Origin: Micromonospora sp. U21
Lineage (GTDB): Bacteria; Actinomycetota; Actinomycetes; Mycobacteriales; Micromonosporaceae
Direction of reading: 5' to 3'
Assembly (NCBI RefSeq): GCF_018070045.1
Contig: NZ_JAGPYK010000010.1
Coordinates: 62,001-126,000, forward strand
DNA length: 64,000 nt
The notes below the pieces were generated by a model, which did no database searches, had not been told where the DNA came from, and saw only the letters and a list, made by a program, of their open reading frames with translations. This document shows, piece by piece, positions 25,101 to 31,905 of this stretch. Each line of letters opens with the position of its first letter. The stretch's first letter is position 1. Both the position numbers and the translations under genes were made by a program.

Positions 25101-25768
25101 AGGCGTCCGACGACTGGGGGCGCGGGTTCGCGCTGGTGGTCCGGGCCGTGGTGGCGCGCGGGCTGGGCGAGCCGGAGCACGCGGCCGACCTGCTCACCGA
25201 CGCTCTGGCGTACGCCGAGCGGACCTCGCACCCGCTGCTCACCGGGATGGCCGGCACGCTGCGTGGTTTCGTGGCGCTGGACATGGGTGACTGTGCGACC
25301 GCCGAGCAGGCCGCCCGCGCGGTGCTCACCGCCGTGGAACCGCACAACCCGCAGGCCCCGGCGCAGGTCGCGCCACGGGTGCTGCTGGCGACCGCCCGGC
25401 TGGCGGCCGGCGACCCGGCGACCGCGGTCGGGCTGCTCGCCCCGGTGGCCACCGCCGCCGCGAACGCACCGTCGCTGCTCTTCTCCCGCCGCCAGACGAT
25501 GGCCCGGTACGCGTCGGCGCTGCTCGCCCACGGTCAGCGGGAGCAGGCGCTGGACTGGGCGCGGCGGGCGGTCACCGCACCGGCCGAGGACGTACGCAGC
25601 CAGGTGATCGCGGCCAGCGTGCTGGCTGAGGCGCTGGCTGCCTGTGGTCGCCCGGCGGAGGCCCTGTCCTGTGCGGACGAGGCGGTCCGCCTGGCGTACG
25701 CCACCGAGCAGCGCAGCGAACGTGCCGAGGCGGACGCCCTGCGCGCCCGGCTCGCCGCCACCCCCTAA
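22118..25768 (+). CDS. Zinc-ribbon class III adenylyl cyclase fused to AAA ATPase and TPR domain
   Basis: A 1216-residue cytosolic protein. Residues 3-20 form a zinc ribbon (C3, C6, C17, C20). The cyclase homology domain (about 38-210) has the first metal Asp in VLFGDLSEFT, the adenine-site Lys and second Asp in VDKLTGDGIMAVFG, and the transition-state Asn and Arg in DTVNTAARL, so it looks active. AAA/STAND ATPase follows with Walker A AEAGIGKSR near 261 and Walker B VIVVDDLHDA near 410. The last 500 residues are TPR-like helices. This matches the large signalling cyclases of actinobacteria. GTG 22118 overlaps the hydrolase stop (GTGA), giving coupled translation. Product cAMP would feed the Crp protein at 41833. 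Confidence 0.9.
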   Translation: MTCPVCGTVAVPGARFCHNCGAALPAAATLPAAERRVVTVLFGDLSEFTSWSEDLDPERVGAVTDRVLAALAGAVKTFGGHVDKLTGDGIMAVFGAPVAHEDDAERAVRAALSMQRAVRRVLDDERGGGAPLGLRVGLNTGDVIAGIQAAIEYTVIGDTVNTAARLADAAAVGAVYAGGRTSAATRHVASWRALRPLRLKGKREPVEAYELLGLLDAPGTRSGLGDEAPYVGRETEIGRVAGRLAEVIDQGDPRVLLMTAEAGIGKSRFAAEVERLAAGYDVGAGRYAAHTGARVLSVRCAAFGERRRLAPLADLVRAAVGLPGDAATALTRPAVEERFRRLGQRLARAGGETAPIATDQLLALLGYAELPTHGGTDNGEWGAGAPAADAEAVPNAVADLLSGLAAEAPLVIVVDDLHDATAETIRALGLTLSRLTGPVLVLLLGRPELVRTAGALTRVADAEVHSLPPLRGADAARLLTSYLGGGKLPPADADRLLATAQGNPFYLAELVTLLIERGALTTVEPGRGVRDTVDPARGVRAAPGERDQGSTAGWRLVPGSLGSRLLSRDLAAVLAARIDALPPDARSVLRDAAVIGDTVPTGALEALREQHGGRDGRPSAVAAVELDRAVDELLQRRMLHRTRLGYAFATPLMREAAYAGVSKAELAERHAALARWAAPRDEVAAGTPGGFTDEARDDFVATHVERAATLADAVKLRPDAPARAVVPLGVAALGRAARRSLSAGEPALAVEYAERATELARDGVPAADRVVHARALLQIGRVVDALAYAEKIAANAGDEAVRASALLLAGQAQQTLGDQGRAVAAWQEALQVATAGRLPTLRASAMRRLGMADFVTGRLSQASSRLAAAYQVSLGAQDRRGQAWSLQNLAWVTTTRGDFAGTDAVLGRAARLFAELKDPYGRAWLRGTTAFARLLAGRLGEACRLAQVFLPFGERVGEAWAVGTLRAVVAFATAELGELAEADREARRAYREFAEASDDWGRGFALVVRAVVARGLGEPEHAADLLTDALAYAERTSHPLLTGMAGTLRGFVALDMGDCATAEQAARAVLTAVEPHNPQAPAQVAPRVLLATARLAAGDPATAVGLLAPVATAAANAPSLLFSRRQTMARYASALLAHGQREQALDWARRAVTAPAEDVRSQVIAASVLAEALAACGRPAEALSCADEAVRLAYATEQRSERAEADALRARLAATP

Positions 25769-25783
25769 CCCCGCCCCGGCGCG

Positions 25784-25847
25784 CGTCGATCTAGGGACGA
25801 TTGCTGCTCTAGGAGATCAACTCGCCGTGATTTGCCCTAGATCGGCG
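25784..25847. repeat. Long-spacer inverted repeat, element 2
   Basis: CGATCTAGGG (25787-25796) and CCCTAGATCG (25835-25844) are exact complements 38 bases apart. Allowing one wobble they extend to 13 bp (25784/25847). It begins 16 bases after the cyclase stop. Confidence 0.75.
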
Positions 25848-25912
25848 AGGCGAGGCGAGGCGAGGCGAGGCGAGGCGCGGCATCGGCGGGGCGGGGCATC
25901 GGCGGGGCGGGG
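25846..25912. repeat. Short tandem repeats (CGAGG)6 and a 16-bp doublet
   Basis: Six perfect CGAGG units (25846-25875) are followed by one variant unit and then two copies of CATCGGCGGGGCGGGG (25881-25896 and 25897-25912). The run is strongly G-rich on this strand and lies between the cyclase stop and the next gene. Such tracts vary easily in length by slippage. Confidence 0.85.
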
Positions 25913-26037
25913 CGGGCGGGACGGGGATCCGGTTCTGACGGTTTCGGGGATGTGATGGTCGTGGGCGAGCGGCTAGCGTGTCACCACCGTGTGCCGGTCC
26001 ACAGTGGTGACCGTTGCCGTGCCTGGGGAGGCCCTTC

Positions 26038-26562
26038 ATGAAGCTGCCGCGTTCCATCGCGGGCTGGACCATCGCGGTCTTTGGCGTGCTGGCGCTGGTG
26101 ATGGGCGCGGTTGGGCTGCTCTGGCCGGAGGCGCAGCTGCGCATGCTCGGGTTCGAGGTGCCGGCGACGCGTGCCGTTGGTGACCACACCGGCACCTTCC
26201 TGCTGGCATCCTCGATGGCGGCGTTCAACATGGGCGTCTACTACCTGCTCGCGACGGTGACCGAGTGGCGGGCGTTCTACCGGTTCACGGTGGTCTTCCG
26301 GCTGGTGACCTTCACCGTGTTCACCATCGCCGTGCTGGCCGACATCGCGCCCGACCGGTTCTTCGGCGTGGCCGCCTGGGAGGGCCTGGGCGCGCTGGCC
26401 ACCGCCGTCGGCCTGCGCCTGGACGCCCGGAGGGGCGCGCCGGCCGGCGCCGGCGCGACGCCGGAGCACACCGCTGCGACGGCCGACGGCACGGACGTCG
26501 CGGACGACGTTGGAGAGGGACCCGGCGCGGCCGGTGCCGCTCCGGCGGACGCGGTGCGCTGA
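26038..26562 (+). CDS. Small polytopic membrane protein
   Basis: A 174-residue protein starting MKLPRSIAGWTIAVFGVLALVMGAVG with GGGGAG upstream of ATG 26038. Four hydrophobic segments are visible in the first 125 residues (around 8-28, 50-70, 78-100 and 105-122), then a disordered Ala/Gly/Thr/Asp-rich cytoplasmic tail. I do not recognise a named family; it resembles the DoxX/DUF4345-like four-helix proteins in layout only. It is followed after 30 bases by the Ser/Thr kinase, which has its own promoter box, so co-regulation is possible but not shown. Confidence 0.65.
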   Translation: MKLPRSIAGWTIAVFGVLALVMGAVGLLWPEAQLRMLGFEVPATRAVGDHTGTFLLASSMAAFNMGVYYLLATVTEWRAFYRFTVVFRLVTFTVFTIAVLADIAPDRFFGVAAWEGLGALATAVGLRLDARRGAPAGAGATPEHTAATADGTDVADDVGEGPGAAGAAPADAVR

Positions 26563-26592
26563 GCCACCGACAGGGTTGGGTATTTTCGAGCA

Positions 26593-28089
26593 GTGACCGA
26601 CACCCCGAACGGCGGCTTGCGGGTGCCGAACGTGCCCGGTCTGACTGATTTGAGGGTTTTTGCCCGGGGTGGTTACGCGACCGTCTACCAGGCCACCCAG
26701 ATCTCGGTGGGCCGTGAGGTCGCCGTCAAGGTGGAGAACCGCACGCTGGACAGCGAGCGCGACCAGGCCCGTTTCCTGCGCGAGGCGCGGGCTGCCGGGC
26801 GGATGTCGTCGCACCCGCACGTCGTGGACCTCTTCGACGTCGGGGTCACCGTCGACCAGCACCCCTACCTGATCATGGAGCTCTGCGACGGGTCGTACGC
26901 CGAACGGATGCGCACCTCCCCGCTGGGTCCGGTGGAGGCGCGTGACCTGGGCCTGAAGATCGCCGACGCGCTGGCCCACTCGCACGCGGCCGGGGTGCTG
27001 CACCGGGACGTGAAGCCGGCGAACATCCTCTACTCGCACTTCAACTCGGCGGTGCTGGCCGACTTCGGGCTGGCCGTGCTGGCCGAGGCCCGGGATGCCT
27101 CCGTCACCCTGGAGGTGCTCACCCCGGCGTACGCGCCGCCGGAGATGTTCAACCACAGCCCACCGTCGCCGGCCGTCGACGTGTACGCGCTCTGCGCCAC
27201 CCTCTACGCGGTGATGCACGGCCGGCCGCCGCGCTGGCAGTCCGAGCGCAACCCCAGCCTCGTCACCGTGCTGGAGATGTTCAACCAGCCGGTCCCCCAC
27301 CTGCCCGGCGTGCCGGACGAGCTGATCGACGTACTCCGCGCCGGCATGGTCAACGACCCGGCCGATCGGCCGTCCGCCCTCGAACTGCACGACCTGCTCG
27401 CCAGCCTGCCGCTCGGCCCGCCGTCGGCGCCGGTCAGCGGCGCCCCGGTCAGCGGCGCGACGGGCCACGCCGGCCCGTACGTCGCCAGCCAGCCGATGCC
27501 CCGCCCCCCGGTTGAGGACGTCCACCCGACGGTCCCCGGCGGCCGGCGCTGGCGGCGCTGGTTCCTCGGCGCCGCCGGGGCGCTCGCGCTCGCCGCCTCC
27601 GCCAGCGCCGGCGCCTGGATGGCCGGCGGCGGCCCGCAACCCGGCCCGTCCCCCTCGGTCAGCCGGGTCGCCGCGCCAGCGACCGGGCCGCTGCCCGGCT
27701 GCACGACCGACACCGGCGCGCCGACCACTCTGCCGGAGGGTGCCCGGTGCCTGCCCGAGCTGGAGTGCTTCGGCCCGGTGCGGATCCGCGGCACCCGCGC
27801 CGAGGCGGCCCGTGTCCCCTGCACCGGGCGGCACACCTGGGAGACGTACGCCGAGGGCATCCTGCCCGTGTCGCTGGTCGGCGCCGAGTATGACGACGTG
27901 GTCGCCGCTGAGCCGGTGCGCCAGGTGTGCAGCGCGACCACGTTCCGATTGACCACGGGGATCACCGAGCCGGTCGGCTGGCACCTGGAGGTGCTGCCGC
28001 CGATTGACGGCAGCCTCGACCGGACCTACCGGTGCCTGGCCGGGCGAGGCGTCGACGCGCTCACCGCGCCCACACTCACCGGTCGCTGA
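26593..28089 (+). CDS. Transmembrane Ser/Thr protein kinase
   Basis: A 498-residue Hanks-type kinase. The N-terminal kinase domain (about residues 16-275) has the Gly loop ARGGYATVY, catalytic Lys46 in VAVKV, the C-helix Glu in FLREAR, the HRDVKPAN loop near 137, DFG in LADFGLA, and an APE-like APPE. A Pro-rich juxtamembrane linker follows, then one membrane helix (about 317-340). The extracellular domain of about 150 residues has several Cys and a PCTGRHTWETYAEG motif, as in septum-formation-type domains. The start is GTG 26593, 6 bases after TATTTT, so leaderless. It does not have the rubredoxin or TPR parts of PknG. The 3' end overlaps the convergent small gene by 14 bases. Confidence 0.9.
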   Translation: MTDTPNGGLRVPNVPGLTDLRVFARGGYATVYQATQISVGREVAVKVENRTLDSERDQARFLREARAAGRMSSHPHVVDLFDVGVTVDQHPYLIMELCDGSYAERMRTSPLGPVEARDLGLKIADALAHSHAAGVLHRDVKPANILYSHFNSAVLADFGLAVLAEARDASVTLEVLTPAYAPPEMFNHSPPSPAVDVYALCATLYAVMHGRPPRWQSERNPSLVTVLEMFNQPVPHLPGVPDELIDVLRAGMVNDPADRPSALELHDLLASLPLGPPSAPVSGAPVSGATGHAGPYVASQPMPRPPVEDVHPTVPGGRRWRRWFLGAAGALALAASASAGAWMAGGGPQPGPSPSVSRVAAPATGPLPGCTTDTGAPTTLPEGARCLPELECFGPVRIRGTRAEAARVPCTGRHTWETYAEGILPVSLVGAEYDDVVAAEPVRQVCSATTFRLTTGITEPVGWHLEVLPPIDGSLDRTYRCLAGRGVDALTAPTLTGR

Positions 28090-28417
28090 GCCCGCCCAAC
28101 CCGCGCCGCCGGTCACGCACCGCACGCAACGCGTCCCGGCTGTCCAGGGCTTCGAGGGTGTCCGCGTCGATTCCGTACGGCATCAGCTCCGGCGGCCCGG
28201 CGGCGAACGGACGGTCCACCGGCTTGGGGTCGTCGCCCTGCCGGGCGGCGGACACGGACACTCCGGCGACCATGGCCAGCAGGACACAGAGCAACGCGAG
28301 GACCACGCCGAGAAAGTCCTGGCGGCGCCAGACGACCAGCGTGACCAGCAGCGCGAGGACTCCCAGCGCTGCGACCACCGCTACCGTCCGCGCATCGGAC
28401 CTGGGCAATCGACTCAC
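28076..28417 (-). CDS. Small membrane protein, 113 aa
   Basis: A 113-residue protein starting VSRLPRSDARTVAVVAALGVLALLVTLVVW. Two membrane helices (about 11-30 and 34-57) are followed by a charged cytoplasmic or periplasmic tail (AARQGDDPKPVDRPF...). No known family is recognised. GTG 28417 is preceded by GGAGAG at close spacing. Its stop lies inside the 3' end of the convergent kinase gene. The overlap of 14 bases means the two mRNAs are partly complementary. Confidence 0.65.
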   Translation of the reverse strand: MSRLPRSDARTVAVVAALGVLALLVTLVVWRRQDFLGVVLALLCVLLAMVAGVSVSAARQGDDPKPVDRPFAAGPPELMPYGIDADTLEALDSRDALRAVRDRRRGLGGLSDR

Positions 28418-28585
28418 CTCTCCAGCATGTCGTCGCGCGGCCCGCTGTCAACCGCAGAGACGCCCGGCGTGCCGATCGACGCGACCAGCCGGACCGACCG
28501 ACAGGGCCGATCGGTGTCCACACGGAGTGGACCGAAACCGCTACTCTCGGTGTCCCGCAGGCCGGTTCCGTCAGCGAGGTCGCCC

Positions 28586-29527
28586 ATGAACGCACGCAGT
28601 GCCCAGTCCCGGCTCCGCTCGGTCGCGACGACACTGGCGGTCGCCCTGACCCTCACCCTGGCCGCCGCGGCCGGCTGCGACAGCCGGCAGGAGCCGGACC
28701 TGCAGTCCGTGCAGGAGAAACTGCGCGAGACGCACATCTACGGCCAGTCGAAGCTGCGCATCGGCGTCGCCACCAACGAGCCGTTGATGGGCGAATTGCG
28801 CAACGGTCAGCACGTCGGCTTCGACGTCGAGATCGGCCGGTACGTCGCCGCCTCGCTCGGCTACGAGGGCGAGCAACGGCTCGAGTTCGTCTCGGTGTCC
28901 ACCGAGGACCGTATCCCGGCCCTGCAGGGCGGCACGGTCGACCTGGTGGTGTCCAGCTTCTCCATGACCGAGGACCGCAAGAAGCTGGTCAGCTTCGCCG
29001 GGCCGTACTTCGTCACCACGCAGGAGGTGATGGTGCCGACCCGGCTCAAGGACCGGATCCGCACCATCGAGGACCTCCGCGACCCGGCCTACAAGATCTG
29101 CACCAGCGGCGGTTCCACGACCGAGGCCGAGCTGGAGAAGCACCAGGTCAAGACGTTCGTGGTGAAGGACGTCGGTGACTGCGTCGACGGCATCCGGAAG
29201 GGCCGGTACGACGCGGTCAGCTCCGACGAGGCGATTCTCGCCGGCTTCCTGGCCACCTTTTCGAAGGAGTTTGAGATCGTGGACATGCCGTTCGGCACCA
29301 GCGAGCTGCTGGGCATCGGCGTTCCGATCGGCGATCCCGCGCTGCGCGACCTGGTCGCGTTCTTCCTGCAGAAGAGCTACCAGCAGGGCCGGGACGGCCA
29401 GGCGAGCCCCTGGCAGACCGCGTACAACCGGACGCTCGGCCCCTGGCTGCCCGCCGAGAAGCGGCAGCCGCAGCCGTTGGACGTGCCGAAGCTGGTCGAC
29501 TTCGACGACAAGGCGCCCCGGCGGTGA
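28586..29527 (+). CDS. Solute-binding lipoprotein of the amino-acid transporter family (GlnH-like)
   Basis: A 313-residue exported lipoprotein starting MNARSAQSRLRSVATTLAVAL, with lipobox LAAAAGC near residue 32. The family-3 periplasmic binding fold is clear: LRIGVATNEPLMGELRNGQHVGFDVEIGRY at the N-lobe start, ALQGGTVDLVVSSFSMTEDRKKLVSFAGPYF, and IRKGRYDAVSSDEAILAGF in the second lobe. It probably binds a polar amino acid such as Glu, Gln or Asp. No ABC permease or ATPase gene is adjacent. Instead the stop overlaps the GTG of a polytopic membrane protein, recalling the GlnH-GlnX pair that reports amino-acid levels to PknG in mycobacteria. Confidence 0.87.
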   Translation: MNARSAQSRLRSVATTLAVALTLTLAAAAGCDSRQEPDLQSVQEKLRETHIYGQSKLRIGVATNEPLMGELRNGQHVGFDVEIGRYVAASLGYEGEQRLEFVSVSTEDRIPALQGGTVDLVVSSFSMTEDRKKLVSFAGPYFVTTQEVMVPTRLKDRIRTIEDLRDPAYKICTSGGSTTEAELEKHQVKTFVVKDVGDCVDGIRKGRYDAVSSDEAILAGFLATFSKEFEIVDMPFGTSELLGIGVPIGDPALRDLVAFFLQKSYQQGRDGQASPWQTAYNRTLGPWLPAEKRQPQPLDVPKLVDFDDKAPRR

Positions 29528-30714
29528 GCACGGCGCCGACCGTCACCAGCGGAGCAGGCGCGGATGATCCGGTCCCGCCGCCCCGGGCGTCCGCGCCCAC
29601 CGGCACCGCCGTCTCGCCGGTCGCCGACGTTCCGGCCGGCGTCGAGGCGGGCGCCGCCGGTTGGCCGGCGGGCGTGCCGGCCGCCGAACCCGACGAGCCG
29701 GTCGTCGCCGACGTCGAGCCCGGGCGGGTGCGGTGGGACCCGGCGGAGCGGCGGGCCCGCGCCAGCCAGTCGTTCTGGACCGCGGTGGTGGGCGTACCGG
29801 CCATCTTCTCGGTGCTCCGGCTCGGCGTGGAGGCGGGCGGCGAACTCCAGACCACGCTGCTGCTGGTGGCCAACGTCGGGCCGGTCAACCTGCTCGCCGG
29901 CTTCCTGACCACGGCGGCCCGGCTGCTCTCCACCGGGCTGGTCGCCGTCTTCGCGCTCGGCGCGGTGCTGGGCGTCAGCGTGGACCGGTTGCCGCCCGGC
30001 ACCCGCCGTCGCCCGCTCTTCGCCCGCTGGGCCGACCTCACCCCGGCCTGGCTCGTGCTGGCCAGCTTCCTGCTCGCCCTGCTCACCTGGCCGCTGCTCT
30101 ACCTGCCGCTGCTCCTGCCGGCGTTTGTGGCCGCCTTCCAGCTCCGCCCCGGGCGGCTGCACGAACGGGTCGCGCCACGGCTGCTGCTGATCGTCGCGCT
30201 GCTCGCCGGGTACGGCTGGCTGGTGCTGCCCACGCTGCGCGACGCCGGCGGGCAGGGCGAGCTGCTGGCGCTGGCGCTCATCGTGGTGCCGCCGGTGCTG
30301 GCCCTGTTCATCGCCGGGCCGCTGCCCGGCCTGGTGATCCGGCCGCTGGCGTCGGTGACCGAGGTGGCAGTGCTGGCCATGCTGGTCTGGGCCGCGCTGC
30401 CGGTGATCAGCACGCCGGTGCTGCCGCTGACCGTCACCACGGTGGGCGCGGAGAACGGGCCCACCGAGGACGTACGGGGGCACGTGGTGACCACCGACGA
30501 CGTCAACATGGTGATCCTCCAGGAGCGGGGCGGCGTGCGGTACGTGCCGGTCGAGCTGGTCCGCGCCCAGGTGCTCTGCCCCAGCGAGGAGGAGTTGCCC
30601 CGGCACCGGCTGCGGATCCACGACTTCCACGTCGAGGACTCGCTGCTGGAGGGGATGGGCCGGCGGGTCCGACCGGTGCACCGGATCGACGCCGCCTGCC
30701 GCGCCCCGAGCTGA
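29524..30714 (+). CDS. Polytopic membrane protein coupled to the GlnH-like lipoprotein
   Basis: A 396-residue protein starting at GTG 29524, which overlaps the lipoprotein stop (GTGA). The first 85 residues are a Pro/Ala-rich cytoplasmic tail. About six to seven hydrophobic segments follow between residues 90 and 305 (for example LLAGFLTTAARLLSTGLVAV and LLLIVALLAGYGWLVL), and the last 95 residues form a soluble domain with two Cys (RAQVLCPSEEEL and IDAACRAPS). No transporter signature is seen. Coupling to a solute-binding lipoprotein suggests a sensor or channel-like partner; similarity to GlnX is in context, not sequence that I can verify. It is convergent with the acyl-CoA dehydrogenase gene, 27 bases away. 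Confidence 0.7.
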   Translation: MSTAPTVTSGAGADDPVPPPRASAPTGTAVSPVADVPAGVEAGAAGWPAGVPAAEPDEPVVADVEPGRVRWDPAERRARASQSFWTAVVGVPAIFSVLRLGVEAGGELQTTLLLVANVGPVNLLAGFLTTAARLLSTGLVAVFALGAVLGVSVDRLPPGTRRRPLFARWADLTPAWLVLASFLLALLTWPLLYLPLLLPAFVAAFQLRPGRLHERVAPRLLLIVALLAGYGWLVLPTLRDAGGQGELLALALIVVPPVLALFIAGPLPGLVIRPLASVTEVAVLAMLVWAALPVISTPVLPLTVTTVGAENGPTEDVRGHVVTTDDVNMVILQERGGVRYVPVELVRAQVLCPSEEELPRHRLRIHDFHVEDSLLEGMGRRVRPVHRIDAACRAPS

Positions 30715-30741
30715 GCCCCGCCGGCAGGGGACCGATGCGGG

Positions 30742-31905
30742 TCAGTACGACTTCTCCTGGCCGAGCACGTGTTGGGCGACGAAGTTGAGGATCATCTCCC
30801 GGCTGACCGGGGCGATCCGGCCGGCCCGGACCGCCCCGAGCAGGGTGGCCACCCCGTACTCGGTGGTCATGCCGGCCCCGCCGAGCACCTGGACGGCGGT
30901 GTCCACGGCGAGCGCGGCGGCCTCCCCGGCGGCGTACTTGGCCATGTTGCCGGCCACCCCGGCCTCCAGGTCGCGGCCCGCATCGTACAGGGTCGCCGCC
31001 TTCTGGATCATCAAGCGGGCAAGCTCGACCTGCACCGCCGCGTGCGCCAATGGGTGCGACACCCCCTGGTGGGAGCCGATGCTCCGGCCGCCCCAGACCT
31101 TGCGGGTGGCGGTGTACTCGCTGGCCCGCTCGATGGCGTACCGGCCGGTGCCGGCGCCCATGGCGGCGACGGTGATCCGCTCCGGGTTGAGCCCGGCGAA
31201 GAGAGCCGGCAGCCCGGCGTCCAGCGACTCGCCGACCAGCGCGTCGGCCGGCACGCGAACGTCGTCCAGGTAGAGCAGGAACTGGTTCTCCGGAGACAGG
31301 ATCTCCATGTCCAGCTCGGAACGGGTCAGCCCGGCCACGTCGGTCGGCACGAGGAACAGCGCCGGCTTGAGCTTTCCGGTCCCCGTGTCCTCGGTACGAG
31401 CCACCACCAGCACATGGTCGGCCTCGTCGACCCCCGAGATGTAGCACTTGCGGCCGGAGAGCAGCCAGCCGTCGCCGTCGCGACGGGCCACCGTGCCGAG
31501 CCGGTGGAAGTTGGAGCCCGCCTCCGGCTCGGTGATCGCGAAGACGATCTTCTGGGAGCCGTCGGCGAGGCCGGGCAGGTGCCGCTTGCGCTGCTCCTCC
31601 GTGCCGTGCCGGTTGATGACGGTGGCCGCGATGGCGGGGGAGACCACCAGCAGCAGCAGCGGGCAGCCGGCCGCCGCCAGCTCCTCGCAGACGATGGCCA
31701 ACTCGGTGATGCCGCCGCCCCCGCCGCCGTACTCGGTGGGGATGTTGACGCCCAGGTAGCCGAGCTGGCCCGCCTCGGCCCACAGCTCGGTGGTGTGTTG
31801 CCCCGATTTCGCTTTCGCTACGAAGTAGGGGTGACCGTATCTGCGGCCCAGCGCCCGCACGGCGTCGCGCAGCTGGTCCTGCTCGGGGGTGAGGTCGAAG
31901 GTCAT
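30742..31905 (-). CDS. Acyl-CoA dehydrogenase (distal gene of the carboxylase operon)
   Basis: A 387-residue FAD enzyme starting MTFDLTPEQDQLRDAVRALG. Signature segments are FAITEPEAGSN (FAD-binding), CYISGVDEADHVLVVAR, and the C-terminal VQVLGGAGMTTEYGVATLLGAVRAGRIAPVSREM. The Glu in MTTEYG may serve as the base region; exact chain specificity cannot be read. ATG 31905 overlaps the biotin carboxylase stop as ATGA, with GAGGAGG upstream inside that gene. Last gene of the tetR-led operon; it probably oxidises a branched or isoprenoid acyl-CoA before carboxylation. Relatives are annotated as acyl-CoA dehydrogenase or citronellyl-CoA dehydrogenase. Confidence 0.88.
   Translation of the reverse strand: MTFDLTPEQDQLRDAVRALGRRYGHPYFVAKAKSGQHTTELWAEAGQLGYLGVNIPTEYGGGGGGITELAIVCEELAAAGCPLLLLVVSPAIAATVINRHGTEEQRKRHLPGLADGSQKIVFAITEPEAGSNFHRLGTVARRDGDGWLLSGRKCYISGVDEADHVLVVARTEDTGTGKLKPALFLVPTDVAGLTRSELDMEILSPENQFLLYLDDVRVPADALVGESLDAGLPALFAGLNPERITVAAMGAGTGRYAIERASEYTATRKVWGGRSIGSHQGVSHPLAHAAVQVELARLMIQKAATLYDAGRDLEAGVAGNMAKYAAGEAAALAVDTAVQVLGGAGMTTEYGVATLLGAVRAGRIAPVSREMILNFVAQHVLGQEKSY

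Noticed and set aside
21998..25531. Open frame of 1177 aa on the minus strand
   Set aside because: Antisense shadow of the adenylyl cyclase gene, with repetitive Arg/Gly/Gln composition; all domain motifs lie on the plus strand.
25813..25825. GAGATCAACTCGC shared with 61845-61857
   Set aside because: A single 13-base match between two intergenic places; not enough to claim a repeat family.
25981..28125. Open frame of 714 aa antisense to the kinase
   Set aside because: Shadow frame with no recognisable domain; the kinase motifs are on the plus strand.
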